From assembly GCA_947494335.1 (NCBI GenBank), contig CANLUT010000002.1, positions 620,001-684,000 on the forward strand: 64,000 nucleotides of DNA, given 5' to 3'. Source of the stretch: Oligoflexales bacterium. GTDB lineage: Bacteria > Bdellovibrionota_B > Oligoflexia > Oligoflexales > RGVZ01. Shown here piece by piece: positions 17,040-27,407 of the stretch. Under the pieces are notes generated by a model. The model had not been told where the DNA came from. It ran no database searches and was given only the letters and a program-made list of their open reading frames with translations. Both the position numbers and the translations under genes were made by a program. The stretch's first letter is position 1; each line of letters opens with the position of its first letter.

Positions 17040-17867
17040 ATGGCTATCAAGCAATACAAACCAACTACTCCAGGTCGTCGCGGCGCCTCCGTCGTCGACT
17101 TCTCGCAGCTCGACAAAGTGAAGCCACTTTCTCAAGCGCTTGAGAGTATGAAAGAGCACTCCGGTCGTAACAACACCGGTCGCATCACAATCCGTCATCA
17201 AGGCGGCGGAGCTCGTCGTCACTATCGTTTGATCGACTGGCGTCGTGACAAACTCGATATTGTCGGCAAGGTTGAGTACGTTGAGTACGATCCGAACCGC
17301 AGCGCATTCATCGCGCGCGTTCTCTACAAAGACGGTGATCGTCGCTACATTCTTTGTCCAGATGGCCTTGCCAAGGGTGACGAAGTTGTAAGTTCCAAGA
17401 CGGCTGACGTTAAGGTCGGCAACGCAATGCCTCTGAGCAATGTTCCTGTTGGTACATTCGTTCACAACATTGAAATGCGTCCCGGTAAAGGCGGCCAAAT
17501 GGCTCGCTCAGCTGGTACCTACGCTCAGCTGATGGGTCGTGTAGAAGGCTACGCTCAGCTTCGTATGCCAAGTGGTGAAATGCGCCGCGTTCCAGAAGAA
17601 TGCTTCGCCTCCATTGGTCAGGTAGGAAACAAAGATCACTTCAACGAGACGATCGGTAAAGCAGGTCGTAGCCGTTGGCTTGGTATCCGTCCAACTGTTC
17701 GCGGTTGTACGATGAACCCTGTTGACCATCCGCACGGTGGTGGTGAGGGTCGCGGTAAGGGTGGTAAGCACCCAGTATCTCCTTGGGCACAGCCAACCAA
17801 GGGTTACAAAACTCGTAAGAACAAGCGTACCGCGAAGAACATCATTCGCGATCGTCGTCAGAAGTAA
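17040..17867 (+). CDS. rplB: 50S ribosomal protein L2
   Basis: 275 residues, usual length. N-terminal [17 protein letters not shown], the [13 protein letters not shown] block, and the [17 protein letters not shown] segment with the conserved His near the peptidyl transferase centre are all present. 26 bp after rplW. Confidence 0.98.
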   Translation: MAIKQYKPTTPGRRGASVVDFSQLDKVKPLSQALESMKEHSGRNNTGRITIRHQGGGARRHYRLIDWRRDKLDIVGKVEYVEYDPNRSAFIARVLYKDGDRRYILCPDGLAKGDEVVSSKTADVKVGNAMPLSNVPVGTFVHNIEMRPGKGGQMARSAGTYAQLMGRVEGYAQLRMPSGEMRRVPEECFASIGQVGNKDHFNETIGKAGRSRWLGIRPTVRGCTMNPVDHPHGGGEGRGKGGKHPVSPWAQPTKGYKTRKNKRTAKNIIRDRRQK

Positions 17868-17882
17868 TAGGAGGACACGCAC

Positions 17883-18155
17883 GTGGCTCGTTCACTCAAA
17901 AAAGGTCCGTTTGTTGATAATTACCTGTTCAAAAAGGCTGAACAGGGAAAGAAAGATAAAAAGCCTATCAAGACGTGGAGCCGTCGCTCTACGATTCTCC
18001 CAGAGTTTGTTGGTTTGACCTTCGCTGTGCACAACGGCAACAAGTTCGTAACGATTCCTGTTACTGAGCACATGGTTGGTCATAAGTTTGGCGAATTTGC
18101 TCCGACTCGTACCTTCCATGGTCACGGGGACGACAAAAAAGCCCCTAAAGCGTAA
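17883..18155 (+). CDS. rpsS: 30S ribosomal protein S19
   Basis: 90 residues starting at GTG 17883 ([15 protein letters not shown]), preceded by [21 protein letters not shown] and [16 protein letters not shown] are diagnostic. Part of the 30S head. Confidence 0.98.
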   Translation: MARSLKKGPFVDNYLFKKAEQGKKDKKPIKTWSRRSTILPEFVGLTFAVHNGNKFVTIPVTEHMVGHKFGEFAPTRTFHGHGDDKKAPKA

Positions 18156-18174
18156 TTGAGAGAGGCAGATCATT

Positions 18175-18504
18175 ATGTATCAGGCAGTACTCAAGAATGT
18201 TCGTATATCGCCCCGCAAGATGCGTCTTGTCGCGGACCTAGTCCGTGGAAAACAAGTCCAGCTTGCGATGGACACGTTGCAGCTCACCAATAAGAAGGGT
18301 GCGCGCATCATGTCTAAAGTTTTGAAGTCAGCGATCAGCAACGCTTCAGACGTGGCAACTATTGATGTGGATCGTCTACATATCGCGGAAGTGACTGTAG
18401 ATATGGGGCCGGCCCTCCGGCGCTTCATTCCTCGCGCACAGGGTCGCGCGACACCGGTCAAAAAGCGGATGTCGCATGTAACTCTGCGTGTCAAGGAAGT
18501 CTGA
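18175..18504 (+). CDS. rplV: 50S ribosomal protein L22
   Basis: 109 residues with VRISPRKMRLVADLVRGK and the beta-hairpin tip region RFIPRAQGRATPVKKRMSH that lines the exit tunnel. 19 bp after rpsS. Confidence 0.98.
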   Translation: MYQAVLKNVRISPRKMRLVADLVRGKQVQLAMDTLQLTNKKGARIMSKVLKSAISNASDVATIDVDRLHIAEVTVDMGPALRRFIPRAQGRATPVKKRMSHVTLRVKEV

Positions 18505-18535
18505 TTAAACTCAAGAAAGGAAGAGGTCAGAAAGC

Positions 18536-19174
18536 GTGGGACAGAAAGTAAATCCAATTGGTTTTAGATTAGGCATCACTCGTACGTGGTCATCTCGCTG
18601 GTTTGCGGACAATAAATACAAGTCCCTTCTCCAGGAAGACATTGAGATCCGTAAGTTTATCAATAAGAAGTTCGAAGCCGCTGGCGTTTCCCATGTGGAA
18701 ATTGAGCGCGCAGCTCGTAACCTTAAGATTAACATCCACAGCAGCCGCCCCGGTATCATCATCGGTAAGAAAGGCGCTGGAGCTGACGATCTTAAGAAGG
18801 AAATCGTAACGAAGTGCAAGATCAAGTCCGGTGATCCAGTTCTAAACGTATTTGAAGTAAAGAAGCCTGACTTGGACGCTAAACTCGTTGCTGAAAATAT
18901 TCGTCAGCAGCTTGAAAAGCGCGTGTCGTTCCGCCGTGCAATGAAAAAGGCGATGACACAGTCGATTAAAGCTGGCGCAAAAGGCATTAAGGTCAGTCTT
19001 TCAGGACGCCTTGGTGGAGCAGACATGTCCCGCACAGAGCGCTATATGGAAGGTCGTGTTCCTCTCCATACGATGCGCGCTGATATCGACTATGCAACAG
19101 CTGAAGCTTACACAACTTATGGCCTAACAGGCGTTAAGGTGTGGATCTTCAAAGGCGACATTCTTACTAACTGA
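18536..19174 (+). CDS. rpsC: 30S ribosomal protein S3
   Basis: 212 residues from GTG 18536. [12 protein letters not shown] opens it, and the KH domain motif [14 protein letters not shown] is near residues 65-78. Part of the mRNA entry channel. Length is at the short end of the family range. Confidence 0.98.
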   Translation: MGQKVNPIGFRLGITRTWSSRWFADNKYKSLLQEDIEIRKFINKKFEAAGVSHVEIERAARNLKINIHSSRPGIIIGKKGAGADDLKKEIVTKCKIKSGDPVLNVFEVKKPDLDAKLVAENIRQQLEKRVSFRRAMKKAMTQSIKAGAKGIKVSLSGRLGGADMSRTERYMEGRVPLHTMRADIDYATAEAYTTYGLTGVKVWIFKGDILTN

Positions 19175-19202
19175 TTTTTACTTAAGCTGAGAGGAAAGCA
19201 CA

Positions 19203-19625
19203 ATGCTAGCCCCTAAGAGATTAAAATACCGCAAGTCCCACAAAGGACGCATCAAGGGTAAGGCCAAAGGCGGCACCGAGTTGACAAAAGGTGACTACGG
19301 TCTAATGGCTCTTGAATCTGGCAAGGTGACTGCTCGTCAAATCGAAGCAGCCCGTATTGCCATGACCCGTCACATTAAGCGTGGTGGAGAAGTTCTAATC
19401 AAGATCTTCCCAGATAAGCCTATCACCAAGAAGCCTGCGGAGACCCGAATGGGCTCTGGTAAAGGTGGCGTAGAGTACTACATCGCGGTGATCAAACCAG
19501 GCAAAATCCTTTATGAAATGGCCGGTGTCGATAAGGCTGTGGCGTCTGAGGCTCTCGGCCTTGCCGCTGCCAAGCTCAACATCAAGACGAAACTCATCAC
19601 CAGACAAGATGATCCGTGGGGTTAA
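19203..19625 (+). CDS. rplP: 50S ribosomal protein L16
   Basis: 140 residues. [16 protein letters not shown] and the [19 protein letters not shown] block are diagnostic. L16 contacts the A-site tRNA and 5S rRNA region. rpmC starts 3 bp after the stop. Confidence 0.98.
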   Translation: MLAPKRLKYRKSHKGRIKGKAKGGTELTKGDYGLMALESGKVTARQIEAARIAMTRHIKRGGEVLIKIFPDKPITKKPAETRMGSGKGGVEYYIAVIKPGKILYEMAGVDKAVASEALGLAAAKLNIKTKLITRQDDPWG

Positions 19626-19628
19626 GTT

Positions 19629-19856
19629 ATGGATATCAATAAGCTAAATGTAAAAGAAGTGCGCGCCATGGACTCCAAGAAAATTGGAGATGCTGCCAAG
19701 TTGATTCGTAAAGAGCTTGTCGGCCTTCGTATGGACGTGTATAACGCCGGTCCACAGTCTAAGAGCAAGTCTCGTAACCTGCGTAAGACGCTGGCTCGCC
19801 TGCTCACAGTCAGTGGTGAGAAGACCAACGCAGTCGCTCAAAAAAGCAAGAAATAA
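19629..19856 (+). CDS. rpmC: 50S ribosomal protein L29
   Basis: 75 residues, helical hairpin protein; the RNLRKTLARLLTV segment is the conserved second helix. Slightly extended Lys-rich C-terminus. Near the tunnel exit next to L23. Confidence 0.93.
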   Translation: MDINKLNVKEVRAMDSKKIGDAAKLIRKELVGLRMDVYNAGPQSKSKSRNLRKTLARLLTVSGEKTNAVAQKSKK

Positions 19857-19868
19857 TAAGAGGCAACA

Positions 19869-20135
19869 ATGAGTCAGGCATCCGAAACCAACAAAACTGT
19901 AAAAGAAATTCGCTGCGTTGTAACCAGCGACAAGATGGCGAAGTCCCGCGTTGGCGTCGTCGAGCGCCTAGTGAAGCACCCGCTCGCAGGCAAGTACATC
20001 CGTCGTCGCACGAAGCTAATGTTTCATGATGACACGAATCAATCAAAGATTGGTGACGAGGTGATCATCACCCCTAGCCGTCCATTGAGTGCAAGAAAGA
20101 AGTTCACCTTGGTACGAGTTGTACGTAAGGCGTAA
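19869..20135 (+). CDS. rpsQ: 30S ribosomal protein S17
   Basis: 88 residues; [22 protein letters not shown] and the [13 protein letters not shown] block identify this OB-fold primary 16S binder. 12 bp after rpmC. Confidence 0.96.
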   Translation: MSQASETNKTVKEIRCVVTSDKMAKSRVGVVERLVKHPLAGKYIRRRTKLMFHDDTNQSKIGDEVIITPSRPLSARKKFTLVRVVRKA

Positions 20136-20193
20136 TTTAGGTTCGATTGGGTGCTTGTATCAAGCAAGCGCGAAACTTATAGGAGCGAACGAA

Positions 20194-20565
20194 ATGATCC
20201 AGATGGAAACAGTCCTCGCGGCAGGGGACAACTCAGGAGCTAAGAGGCTGAAGTGCTTCAAAGTGCTGGGTGGAAGTAAGAAGAAGTATGCCTCCGTCGG
20301 CGATATCATCGTAGTCTCGGTCAAAGAGGCGGTCGCCAACAGCAAGGTAGCAAAAGGCTCCGTGCACAAGGCAGTCGTTGTCCGCACTACGAAAGAAATC
20401 AAGCGCAAAGATGGTTCTACCATCCGCTTTGATCAGAATGCTGCGGTACTCATCAAAGGCAAAGATAACGAGCCAGTCGGCACCCGTATTTTCGGGCCGG
20501 TAGCACGTGAAGTTCGTGTAGCGGGTTTTGGTCGCATTGCGTCCCTCGCTCCCGAAGTATTGTAA
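20194..20565 (+). CDS. rplN: 50S ribosomal protein L14
   Basis: 123 residues from ATG 20194 ([19 protein letters not shown]), the usual L14 start, with AGGAG 8 bp ahead. The longer frame from 20089 overlaps rpsQ and is rejected. FGPVAREVR and SLAPEVL close the protein. In most bacteria rplX follows; here rplE does. Confidence 0.97.
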   Translation: MIQMETVLAAGDNSGAKRLKCFKVLGGSKKKYASVGDIIVVSVKEAVANSKVAKGSVHKAVVVRTTKEIKRKDGSTIRFDQNAAVLIKGKDNEPVGTRIFGPVAREVRVAGFGRIASLAPEVL

Positions 20566-20601
20566 TTGACACTCAACGATTGTTCGAAAGTGAGAACAAC
20601 A

Positions 20602-21147
20602 ATGGATATGCCAAGACTTCAAAAACAGTATGAAAAAGATTTCCGCGCAGCTCTCGTAAAAGAGCTGGGTCTCAAAAACGTGATGCAGGTCCCACAATTG
20701 AAAAAAATCGTGGTCAACATCGGTCAAGGGGAAGCGACTCAGAACATCAAAACTCTGGAAGCTGCTGCCGCTGAGTTAGCTGCCATCACTGGCCAAAAGC
20801 CGGTTTTGACTCGCGCTAAGAAGAGCATCGCAACATTTAAACTTCGTCAGGGTGCACCGATCGGTTGCTCGGTGACTCTTCGCCGTGCGCGCATGTGGGA
20901 ATTCCTCGACCGTTTTATCAACGTGTCTGTTCCTCGCGTTCGCGACTTTAAGGGATTCACCCCGAAAGCGTTTGACGGTCGTGGAAACTACACTGTCGGT
21001 GTGAAAGAGCAGATTATTTTCCCGGAAATCGATTATGACAAGGTCGACAAAATCCGTGGAATGGGGATTACTTTTGTAACGAGCTCTGAAAACGACGCTC
21101 ATGCAAAAGCCCTGCTTGATAAATTCAACTTCCCGTTCCGTAAATAA
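20602..21147 (+). CDS. rplE: 50S ribosomal protein L5
   Basis: 181 residues from ATG 20602 ([14 protein letters not shown]). Conserved VVNIGQGEA, the [15 protein letters not shown] block and [16 protein letters not shown]. Binds 5S rRNA and forms bridge B1b. Only 36 bp separate it from rplN, too little for rplX. Confidence 0.97.
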   Translation: MDMPRLQKQYEKDFRAALVKELGLKNVMQVPQLKKIVVNIGQGEATQNIKTLEAAAAELAAITGQKPVLTRAKKSIATFKLRQGAPIGCSVTLRRARMWEFLDRFINVSVPRVRDFKGFTPKAFDGRGNYTVGVKEQIIFPEIDYDKVDKIRGMGITFVTSSENDAHAKALLDKFNFPFRK

Positions 21148-21176
21148 TCAGGACGCCCAGAGGATAGGAGCTCAAA

Positions 21177-21362
21177 ATGGCAACTAAAGCCATGATCGAA
21201 AAAGCAAACAAGAAGCCAAAGTTTTCAACTCGTGCCTACACACGTTGCACCAATTGTGGTCGCCCCAAAGCGGTTTATCGCAAGTTCGGCGTTTGCCGTA
21301 TTTGCTTCCGCTTGATGGCCCTCAAGGGACTGCTCCCGGGTGTAAAAAAGGCTTCTTGGTAA
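21177..21362 (+). CDS. rpsN: 30S ribosomal protein S14, zinc-binding short type
   Basis: 61 residues of the C+ type: [20 protein letters not shown] carries two CxxC pairs for one zinc. Short type-Z S14, not the 100-residue type of E. coli. Confidence 0.97.
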   Translation: MATKAMIEKANKKPKFSTRAYTRCTNCGRPKAVYRKFGVCRICFRLMALKGLLPGVKKASW

Positions 21363-21395
21363 TCAACCGACTGCAAGATTTTTGGAGATAAAAAT

Positions 21396-21794
21396 ATGCG
21401 CGCAAATGACCCAATCGCAGATCTTCTCACCAGGATCCGCAACGCACAGCAAGCAAAACACGAAGTTGTTTCTGTGCCAGCATCTATGGTGAAGATTGCT
21501 GTGACCCACATCCTTAAGGATGAAGGCTTCATCAAAAACTATAAGTGTATCCGCGACCGCAAACAGGGCGTTATCAAAATCGCTCTTAAGTACACTGACG
21601 ACGGTCAAGGCGCTATCCGCAACATTTCGCGCGTTAGCACTCCGAGTCAGCGTATCTATGTTGGCGTAGACAAAATCCCATACGTTAAAAACGGCTTGGG
21701 CGTAGCAATTCTTTCGACTCCGAAGGGTGTGATGGCTGACCGCGAGGCACGCCAGCTCAACGTCGGTGGCGAACACATCTGTTCCGTTTATTGA
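21396..21794 (+). CDS. rpsH: 30S ribosomal protein S8
   Basis: 132 residues; starts NDPIADLLTRIRNAQ and ends in the conserved NVGGEHICSVY-type tail (GVMADREAR before it). S8 represses the spc operon in E. coli. Confidence 0.97.
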   Translation: MRANDPIADLLTRIRNAQQAKHEVVSVPASMVKIAVTHILKDEGFIKNYKCIRDRKQGVIKIALKYTDDGQGAIRNISRVSTPSQRIYVGVDKIPYVKNGLGVAILSTPKGVMADREARQLNVGGEHICSVY

Positions 21795-21812
21795 TCGGCG
21801 GAGGAGTAAAAT

Positions 21813-22355
21813 ATGTCTCGTATTGGTAAGAAACCAGTTGAAATTGTAAAAGGCGTTGAAGTCTCCGTTAGCGGCCAGACTGTCAAGGTTAAGGGTCCAA
21901 AGGGCGCTGTAGAGCGTAAGATTCACGACTCCATGACTGCAGTTGTTGAAGGCGGAGCCGTTAAGGTTGTGCCAAAGACAGCAGGTGTTGAAGATGCCCG
22001 TTTCCACGGTCTGACTCGCACTCTTATCGCAAACATGGTTCACGGTGTGACTCAAGGCTTCTCAAAGACTCTGACACTCGTGGGCGTTGGTTACAAAGCT
22101 GCTCAAAGCGGTAAGAATATCACGCTAAACGTTGGCTACAGCCACCCAGTTGAAATCAAGGCTCCGGCTGGAGTTGAGTTGAAAATTGACAAGGCCGTCA
22201 ACATTGTTGTTTCAGGCCCAGAGAAGGAAGTTGTAGGGCAACTTGCAGCAACTATCCGCGGGATTCGTCCACCTGAGCCATATCATGGCAAGGGCATTCG
22301 ATATATGGATGAAGTGATCGTAACTAAAGTTGGTAAAGCAGCTGGTAAGAAGTAA
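21813..22355 (+). CDS. rplF: 50S ribosomal protein L6
   Basis: 180 residues; MSRIGKKPVEIVKGVEVSV start, VGVGYKAAQSGKNITLNVGY mid-block, and the RPPEPYHGKGIRY signature near the C-terminus. Confidence 0.98.
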   Translation: MSRIGKKPVEIVKGVEVSVSGQTVKVKGPKGAVERKIHDSMTAVVEGGAVKVVPKTAGVEDARFHGLTRTLIANMVHGVTQGFSKTLTLVGVGYKAAQSGKNITLNVGYSHPVEIKAPAGVELKIDKAVNIVVSGPEKEVVGQLAATIRGIRPPEPYHGKGIRYMDEVIVTKVGKAAGKK

Positions 22356-22391
22356 TAACTACTATCGTCCTGCTGTATAAGTGAGGAAACC

Positions 22392-22745
22392 ATGGCAAAT
22401 AAAGTCGCAAAAAAGAATGAGCTTCGATTCCGTCGTAAGCTTCGCATCCGTAAAAAGATTTCGGGAACTGCAGAGCGTCCGCGCTTGTCGGTATTCCGCT
22501 CTGCTCGTCACATCACCGCTCAAGTGATTGATGACGTAACAGGTAAGACTCTCGTTGCAGTCAACTCTTATGAAGTTGGTAGCCGTGCAAACAAAGATGT
22601 TTGTACAAAAGTTGGTAAGGACCTTGCCGCGAAGTGCAAGGCTGCCAAGATCGACGCGGTTGTTTTTGATAAGAACGGTTATCGCTACCACGGTCGCATT
22701 GCAGCTCTTGCTGCAGGTGCTCGTGATGGTGGCTTGAACTTCTAA
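22392..22745 (+). CDS. rplR: 50S ribosomal protein L18
   Basis: 117 residues; [20 protein letters not shown] and [16 protein letters not shown] are conserved. Binds 5S rRNA with L5. Confidence 0.97.
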   Translation: MANKVAKKNELRFRRKLRIRKKISGTAERPRLSVFRSARHITAQVIDDVTGKTLVAVNSYEVGSRANKDVCTKVGKDLAAKCKAAKIDAVVFDKNGYRYHGRIAALAAGARDGGLNF

Positions 22746-22786
22746 TTTCGTCTCAGACAACTGATAAAAGAATCGAGGAGAATCTC

Positions 22787-23389
22787 GTGGCAAAAGAACA
22801 AAAAGAAAATAAAGAAGTAAAGAGACCTGATCAGTCCGCTGGCGCAGCGGGTCAAGAAGGTGACGGTTTCCAAGACCGCGTAGTTCACATTGCGCGTGTT
22901 GCAAAGGTTGTGAAGGGCGGTCGTCGCTTTAGCTTCTCTGCTCTCGTGGTAGTGGGTGATGGCAAAGGTCGCGTTGGCTTTGGCTTAGGCAAGGCTGGCG
23001 AAGTTCCCGACGCAATCAAGAAGGGTGCAGATCAGGCTAAGAAAAATCTAGTCAAAGTCGTTGCACTTGATGGAACGATTCCATTTGACGTGACTGGCAA
23101 ATTTGGTGCCGCAAAAGTTCTGATGTTCCCCGCAAAAAAGGGAACGGGAACGATTGCCGGTGGTGCGGTTCGTATCATTTGTGAATTGGCTGGTATTCAG
23201 GATATCGTTTGTAAGGTGCATGGCACTAAGAACTATCACTCAGTTGTTCGCGCAACTGTAAATGGTTTGACACAGCTCGTATCCCCTGACGATTATGCTG
23301 CAACTCGAGGAAAGACGCTTGCAGAGGTTCTTCAAGTCCGTGGATCCAAAAAGAAGACAGCAGCAAAAAAGACAGCAGCAGCTAAGTAA
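22787..23389 (+). CDS. rpsE: 30S ribosomal protein S5
   Basis: 200 residues from GTG 22787 with GAGGAG upstream. [20 protein letters not shown] opens the double-stranded RNA binding domain and [11 protein letters not shown] is conserved. The N-terminal 24 residues are charged, and the last 15 residues form a Lys/Ala repeat tail. Confidence 0.97.
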   Translation: MAKEQKENKEVKRPDQSAGAAGQEGDGFQDRVVHIARVAKVVKGGRRFSFSALVVVGDGKGRVGFGLGKAGEVPDAIKKGADQAKKNLVKVVALDGTIPFDVTGKFGAAKVLMFPAKKGTGTIAGGAVRIICELAGIQDIVCKVHGTKNYHSVVRATVNGLTQLVSPDDYAATRGKTLAEVLQVRGSKKKTAAKKTAAAK

Positions 23390-23441
23390 TAGAAATGCTC
23401 ACTCGCAATGAGAGTGAGATGAAGAAGATAGGAGTTAGAAC

Positions 23442-23624
23442 ATGAGCCAGATTGTTGTGACGCAAAAACGCAGCCTGATCGGCCAATCCGAAGCCAACCA
23501 GCGTGTGGTGAAAGGTTTGGGTCTCGGTCGTATCGGGAAAACTAAGACTCACAAAGACAACAACTGTATCCGCGGCATGATCAACAAGGTTAAGCACCTT
23601 GTTAGCTACGAACTTAAGGCGTGA
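23442..23624 (+). CDS. rpmD: 50S ribosomal protein L30
   Basis: 60 residues; VTQKRSLIGQSEANQRVVKG and the GMINKVKHLV end are typical. Small single-domain protein between rpsE and rplO as usual. Confidence 0.96.
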   Translation: MSQIVVTQKRSLIGQSEANQRVVKGLGLGRIGKTKTHKDNNCIRGMINKVKHLVSYELKA

Positions 23625-23653
23625 GACGTTGATCTCAACTAGAAGGTGATAAA

Positions 23654-24121
23654 ATGACAACGAAAACTGAAATGAAGCATCTTGGAAACCTGAGCCCTGC
23701 TCCTGGTTCCAACGTGAAGAAAAAGCGCCTTGGTCGCGGTCCAGGTAGCGGTCTCGGTAAGACGGCTGCTCGCGGTGGCAAAGGTCAGACAGCTCGCAAA
23801 GGCGGTGGTATTCGTGCTGGATTTGAGGGTGGTCAAACACCTCTTTACCGTCGTTTGCCAAAGCGTGGTTTTACAAATCCATTCCGCGTTGAGTACAACG
23901 TAGTTAATATCTCGGTGCTCGAGAAGTTTGACGCAGGCACGAAGGTGACCCCAGAATTCCTTAACGAAAAGGGACTACTTCGCAACCCAGCCAACCCAGT
24001 GAAGGTTCTTGGTAAGGGTGAGCTCAAAAAGAAACTGACAGTCGCAGTTCACAAGGTTAGTGCTACCGCGAAGTCGGCTATTGAGAAAGCGGGCGGAAGC
24101 GTCGAAGTTAAGGAGAAATGA
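23654..24121 (+). CDS. rplO: 50S ribosomal protein L15
   Basis: 155 residues. Gly/Arg-rich N-terminus with [20 protein letters not shown], then the [15 protein letters not shown] signature. The stop overlaps the secY ATG (ATGA). Confidence 0.98.
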   Translation: MTTKTEMKHLGNLSPAPGSNVKKKRLGRGPGSGLGKTAARGGKGQTARKGGGIRAGFEGGQTPLYRRLPKRGFTNPFRVEYNVVNISVLEKFDAGTKVTPEFLNEKGLLRNPANPVKVLGKGELKKKLTVAVHKVSATAKSAIEKAGGSVEVKEK

Positions 24122-25446
24122 GCGTGGCTCAAGGCATCAGTAAGCTTCCTGAGGGCACGCTGAATCACCTTCAGAAGAAGATTCTCTATACCCTACTATT
24201 TCTTGCTATTTACCGTATCGGTGTCCACATTCCGATTGCCGGAGTTGATACACCTGCTCTTGCGGAATTCTTTAGGACCCAGGGCGCGAATCTTTTCGGG
24301 ATGTTCAACATGTTCTCGGGTGGTGCACTTGAGCGCTTCAGTGTGTTTGCGCTTGGAGTGATGCCTTACATCTCTGCTTCGATCATTGCGCAGCTTCTGA
24401 CGGTCGTCGTTCCTTACCTGGAACAACTTTCTAAAGAGGGCGAGGCCGGACGTCGCAAAATTAACCAGTACACTCGTTATGCAACCATGGTTCTGGCTTT
24501 GTTCCAGGGCTATATGATTGCCGCCGGCTTGGAAAGCCAAGCTTTCCAGGGTGGTCGATTGGTGATTGAAGGCGGACTCGCTTGGCGTTTAATGACGGCT
24601 CTTAGTTTGACCGCTGGTACTGCTTTCGTGATGTGGCTTGGCGAGAGAATTACGGAATTTGGCGTTGGAAACGGCATGTCCCTGATTATCTTCTCAGGTA
24701 TCGTCGCGGGACTTCCCAAGATTATTACCAGTACGTACTCTCAGTACGCCCAGAGCCAAATGGATCTCGGTCGCATTCTGATGATTATCGTCTTGGTTGT
24801 TCTGATTATCGCTGGTGTGGTGTTCATGGAACAAGGCGTTCGTCAGGTTCCGGTTCAGTACGCTAAACGTCAGGTCGGTGGGAAAATTTATGGTGGTCAG
24901 AACACTCACTTGCCCATCCGTCTAAATGCTGCTGGTGTTATTCCACCGATTTTTGCGAGCTCCCTGTTACAGTTTCCGCAAACGATAGCGGCTGTATCGC
25001 CGCAGTCCAAGTTTGCCGATGTTGTCAATTCAGCCTTCGTTCCAGGTGGATGGCTTTATAACACTGTTTACGTGTTGCTGATTCTATTCTTCGCGTTTTT
25101 CTACACGTCTATCACATTTAAAGCAGATGATATTGCTGAGAGCTTGAAAAAGCACGGCGGCTTCATTCCTGGGATTCGCCCTGGCGCGAGAACATCGGAG
25201 TACATCAATAAGATTGTGAGTAGACTGACTATCGCTGGAGCTATCTACCTGTCGATCATCTGTGTGTTGCCTAGTGTCTTTGCCGACCAGTTTGGAGTGC
25301 AGTTTTACTTTGGTGGAACGAGCCTTTTGATTGTCGTCGGTACCGCTCTGGAGACTTTCCGCCAGATTGAAGCTCATAGGCAGTCACTGCGCTACGACAC
25401 GTTCCTTAAGCGTGGTGTGATCAGACCTCGCAGGAGTGGTGTATGA
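24118..25446 (+). CDS. secY: Preprotein translocase subunit SecY
   Basis: 442 residues with ten membrane helices; the channel of the Sec translocon. Early plug region [20 protein letters not shown], and late cytoplasmic loop with [16 protein letters not shown]. Overlaps rplO and adk by 4 bp each, which suggests coupled translation. Confidence 0.98.
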   Translation: MSVAQGISKLPEGTLNHLQKKILYTLLFLAIYRIGVHIPIAGVDTPALAEFFRTQGANLFGMFNMFSGGALERFSVFALGVMPYISASIIAQLLTVVVPYLEQLSKEGEAGRRKINQYTRYATMVLALFQGYMIAAGLESQAFQGGRLVIEGGLAWRLMTALSLTAGTAFVMWLGERITEFGVGNGMSLIIFSGIVAGLPKIITSTYSQYAQSQMDLGRILMIIVLVVLIIAGVVFMEQGVRQVPVQYAKRQVGGKIYGGQNTHLPIRLNAAGVIPPIFASSLLQFPQTIAAVSPQSKFADVVNSAFVPGGWLYNTVYVLLILFFAFFYTSITFKADDIAESLKKHGGFIPGIRPGARTSEYINKIVSRLTIAGAIYLSIICVLPSVFADQFGVQFYFGGTSLLIVVGTALETFRQIEAHRQSLRYDTFLKRGVIRPRRSGV

Positions 25447-26090
25447 TCATTGTCCTCATGGGAGCGCCCGGTGCTGGTAAAGGCACCCAAGCAGACTTAT
25501 TGAGTGAGCGCGCTGGCTATCGCAAGATTTCGACGGGCGACGCCCTAAGAAAGCATGTGAAGCTGGGTACGCAGGTCGGTAAGCAGGCAGGGGAGATCAT
25601 GGCCCGCGGCGAACTTGTTCCGGACAATGTTTTGCTTCAAGTTTTAAAGGAAGAGCTCGGCTCTAATCCGAAAGAAATAGTTATTCTTGATGGTTACCCC
25701 CGCAATTTGGCTCAGGCCGAGACTTTGAAAGAGGTCGTCGAGGGTGTCCATCCCGTAGTTTGCTGTGCCCATTTGGACGTTCGCCGAGACGACATTATTG
25801 CGCGATTAAGCGGACGAAGAACCTGTTCTGGCTGTGGCGCGTCCTTTCATGTCTCAGCCAACCCCCCGAAAAAACAGGGAGTCTGTGATAAGTGCGGTTC
25901 CAATCTAATCCAGCGTCCGGACGATGATGCCAAGAGTATCGCTGTCAGACTGGATGTTTATGATAAGGCGACAGAGCCTGTTTTGGACTACTACCGTAAG
26001 CGTAATTTATACAACCGCGTAAACGGTGGAGGCCAGACAGATCAAATATTTGGGGACCTTAAAGGAGTCATCAACTCTTGTCTAAAATGA
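25443..26090 (+). CDS. adk: Adenylate kinase, zinc-lid type
   Basis: 215 residues. P-loop GAPGAGKGT at 7-15; NMP-binding STGDALR at 30-36. The lid contains Cys128, Cys131, Cys148 and Cys151, a four-cysteine zinc site as in Gram-positive enzymes and unlike E. coli. The ATG overlaps the secY stop (ATGA). map does not follow. Confidence 0.97.
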   Translation: MIIVLMGAPGAGKGTQADLLSERAGYRKISTGDALRKHVKLGTQVGKQAGEIMARGELVPDNVLLQVLKEELGSNPKEIVILDGYPRNLAQAETLKEVVEGVHPVVCCAHLDVRRDDIIARLSGRRTCSGCGASFHVSANPPKKQGVCDKCGSNLIQRPDDDAKSIAVRLDVYDKATEPVLDYYRKRNLYNRVNGGGQTDQIFGDLKGVINSCLK

Positions 26091-26101
26091 CGACAAATCG
26101 G

Positions 26102-26130
26102 TTGATTTTTGAGTGAAACTTGTGTATAGT
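26102..26130 (+). promoter_or_regulatory. Internal promoter before infA
   Basis: TTGATT (26102-26107), 17 bp spacer, TATAGT (26125-26130), 45 bp upstream of the infA ATG and after the end of adk. It could drive the infA-rpmJ-rpsM-rpsK-rpsD-rpoA-rplQ segment separately. Confidence 0.65.
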
Positions 26131-26174
26131 GCAGCCTCCATTTTCCAAGGGCTGCGGGTTCGGAGAGAAGACGC

Positions 26175-26393
26175 ATGGCGAAAGAAGACGTGATTGAGGT
26201 TGATGGGGTCGTCAAGGAACCCTTGCCCAACGCGATGTTCAAGGTGACTTTAGAGAATGGTCATGAGGTGTTAGCCCACATCAGTGGCAAGATGCGGATG
26301 CACTTCATCAAGATCCTTCCGGGTGACAAGGTTAAGTTGGAGATTTCTCCATATGATCTATCCCGCGGTCGAATCACATATCGTGCAAAGTAA
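26175..26393 (+). CDS. infA: Translation initiation factor IF-1
   Basis: 72 residues, OB fold. [20 protein letters not shown] and [20 protein letters not shown] are diagnostic. Binds the 30S A site during initiation. Confidence 0.98.
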   Translation: MAKEDVIEVDGVVKEPLPNAMFKVTLENGHEVLAHISGKMRMHFIKILPGDKVKLEISPYDLSRGRITYRAK

Positions 26394-26405
26394 TGGAGTG
26401 GTGAG

Positions 26406-26519
26406 ATGAAAGTACGTACAAGTGTGAAGCCTATTTGTGAAAAATGTAAGGTCATCAAACGTCGTGGTGTCGTTCGGGTGATCTGTTCTATTGGTAAGCA
26501 TAAACAAGCTCAAGGCTAA
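26406..26519 (+). CDS. rpmJ: 50S ribosomal protein L36
   Basis: 37 residues beginning [20 protein letters not shown]. Zinc ligands Cys11, Cys14, Cys27 and His32 (C+ type). 12 bp after infA and 15 bp before rpsM, the usual place. Confidence 0.96.
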   Translation: MKVRTSVKPICEKCKVIKRRGVVRVICSIGKHKQAQG

Positions 26520-26534
26520 TTGGAGTAACGACAG

Positions 26535-26915
26535 ATGGCACGTATCGCCGGTGTTGACCTTCCGGGTAACAAAAAAATTGCAATCGCATTAACAAGCATC
26601 TACGGAATTGGCCGTCGTCAAGCGCAGCGCATTATCGCTGAAGCTGGTGTGAGCCCAGATATCCGTGCAAGTGACTTGAACCAAGCTGACACAAACGCAA
26701 TCCGTAAGGTGATTGAAGCGTCATTGCTTGTTGAAGGTGACCTAAAGCGTGAAGTTGGTTTGTCGATCAAGCGTTTGATGGACCTAAACTGTTACCGTGG
26801 AATTCGCCACCGCAAGAATTTACCGGTTCGTGGTCAGCGCTCTAAAACAAACGCGCGTACTCGTAAGGGTCCTCGTAAGACAGTTGCTAACAAGAAGAAG
26901 GCAGCTCCAGTCTAA
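26535..26915 (+). CDS. rpsM: 30S ribosomal protein S13
   Basis: 126 residues; [19 protein letters not shown] start, helix-two-turn-helix [12 protein letters not shown], and basic tail [17 protein letters not shown] that reaches the P-site tRNA. Confidence 0.98.
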   Translation: MARIAGVDLPGNKKIAIALTSIYGIGRRQAQRIIAEAGVSPDIRASDLNQADTNAIRKVIEASLLVEGDLKREVGLSIKRLMDLNCYRGIRHRKNLPVRGQRSKTNARTRKGPRKTVANKKKAAPV

Positions 26916-26976
26916 TAAGAGCGGGAATGCTCAAGGTTAGACCAGAGATGAATAAAAAATAACTGGAGAGATTCGA

Positions 26977-27375
26977 ATGTCGACAGTGAAGACCGCAGGG
27001 GTCGTAAAAAAGAAGAAAACTCGCAAAGCCAGCCCAGCTGGAGTTGCGCATATTCAAGCGACGTTTAACAACACGATAGTCACAATTACTGACCTCAACG
27101 GCGAAGTGGTTTCTTGGTCTACTGCTGGCGGTAAGGGGTTCAAAGGCTCTCGTAAAAGTACTCCGTTCGCTGCGCAGGTTGCCGCTGAAGATGCTGGCCG
27201 CCGAGCGATGGATGCAGGAATGCGTTCAATCGCTGTGCTTGTTAAAGGCCCAGGCTCCGGTCGTGAAAGCGCAGTTCGCGCGCTAGCGGCTGCGGGTTTG
27301 AAGGTGACGATGATTAAGGACGTTACGCCGATTCCACACAATGGCTGCCGTCCTTCCAAGCGTCGTCGTGTTTGA
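26977..27375 (+). CDS. rpsK: 30S ribosomal protein S11
   Basis: 132 residues; [15 protein letters not shown] and the C-terminal [18 protein letters not shown] are diagnostic. Forms part of the 30S platform. Confidence 0.98.
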   Translation: MSTVKTAGVVKKKKTRKASPAGVAHIQATFNNTIVTITDLNGEVVSWSTAGGKGFKGSRKSTPFAAQVAAEDAGRRAMDAGMRSIAVLVKGPGSGRESAVRALAAAGLKVTMIKDVTPIPHNGCRPSKRRRV

Positions 27376-27407
27376 TTTGAATTGAAAAGAACCCAAGGAG
27401 TTCCAAA

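Noticed and set aside
20089-20193. N-terminal extension of rplN
   Set aside because: Overlaps rpsQ; L14 always begins at MIQMET-like sequence, here at 20194 with AGGAG.
21363-22055. Long antisense frame (230 codons) opposite rpsH and rplF
   Set aside because: Lies fully antisense to conserved ribosomal genes, lacks a ribosome site and any family likeness; it follows from codon bias of the coding strand. The same holds for similar frames at 16887-17498 and 22362-22904.
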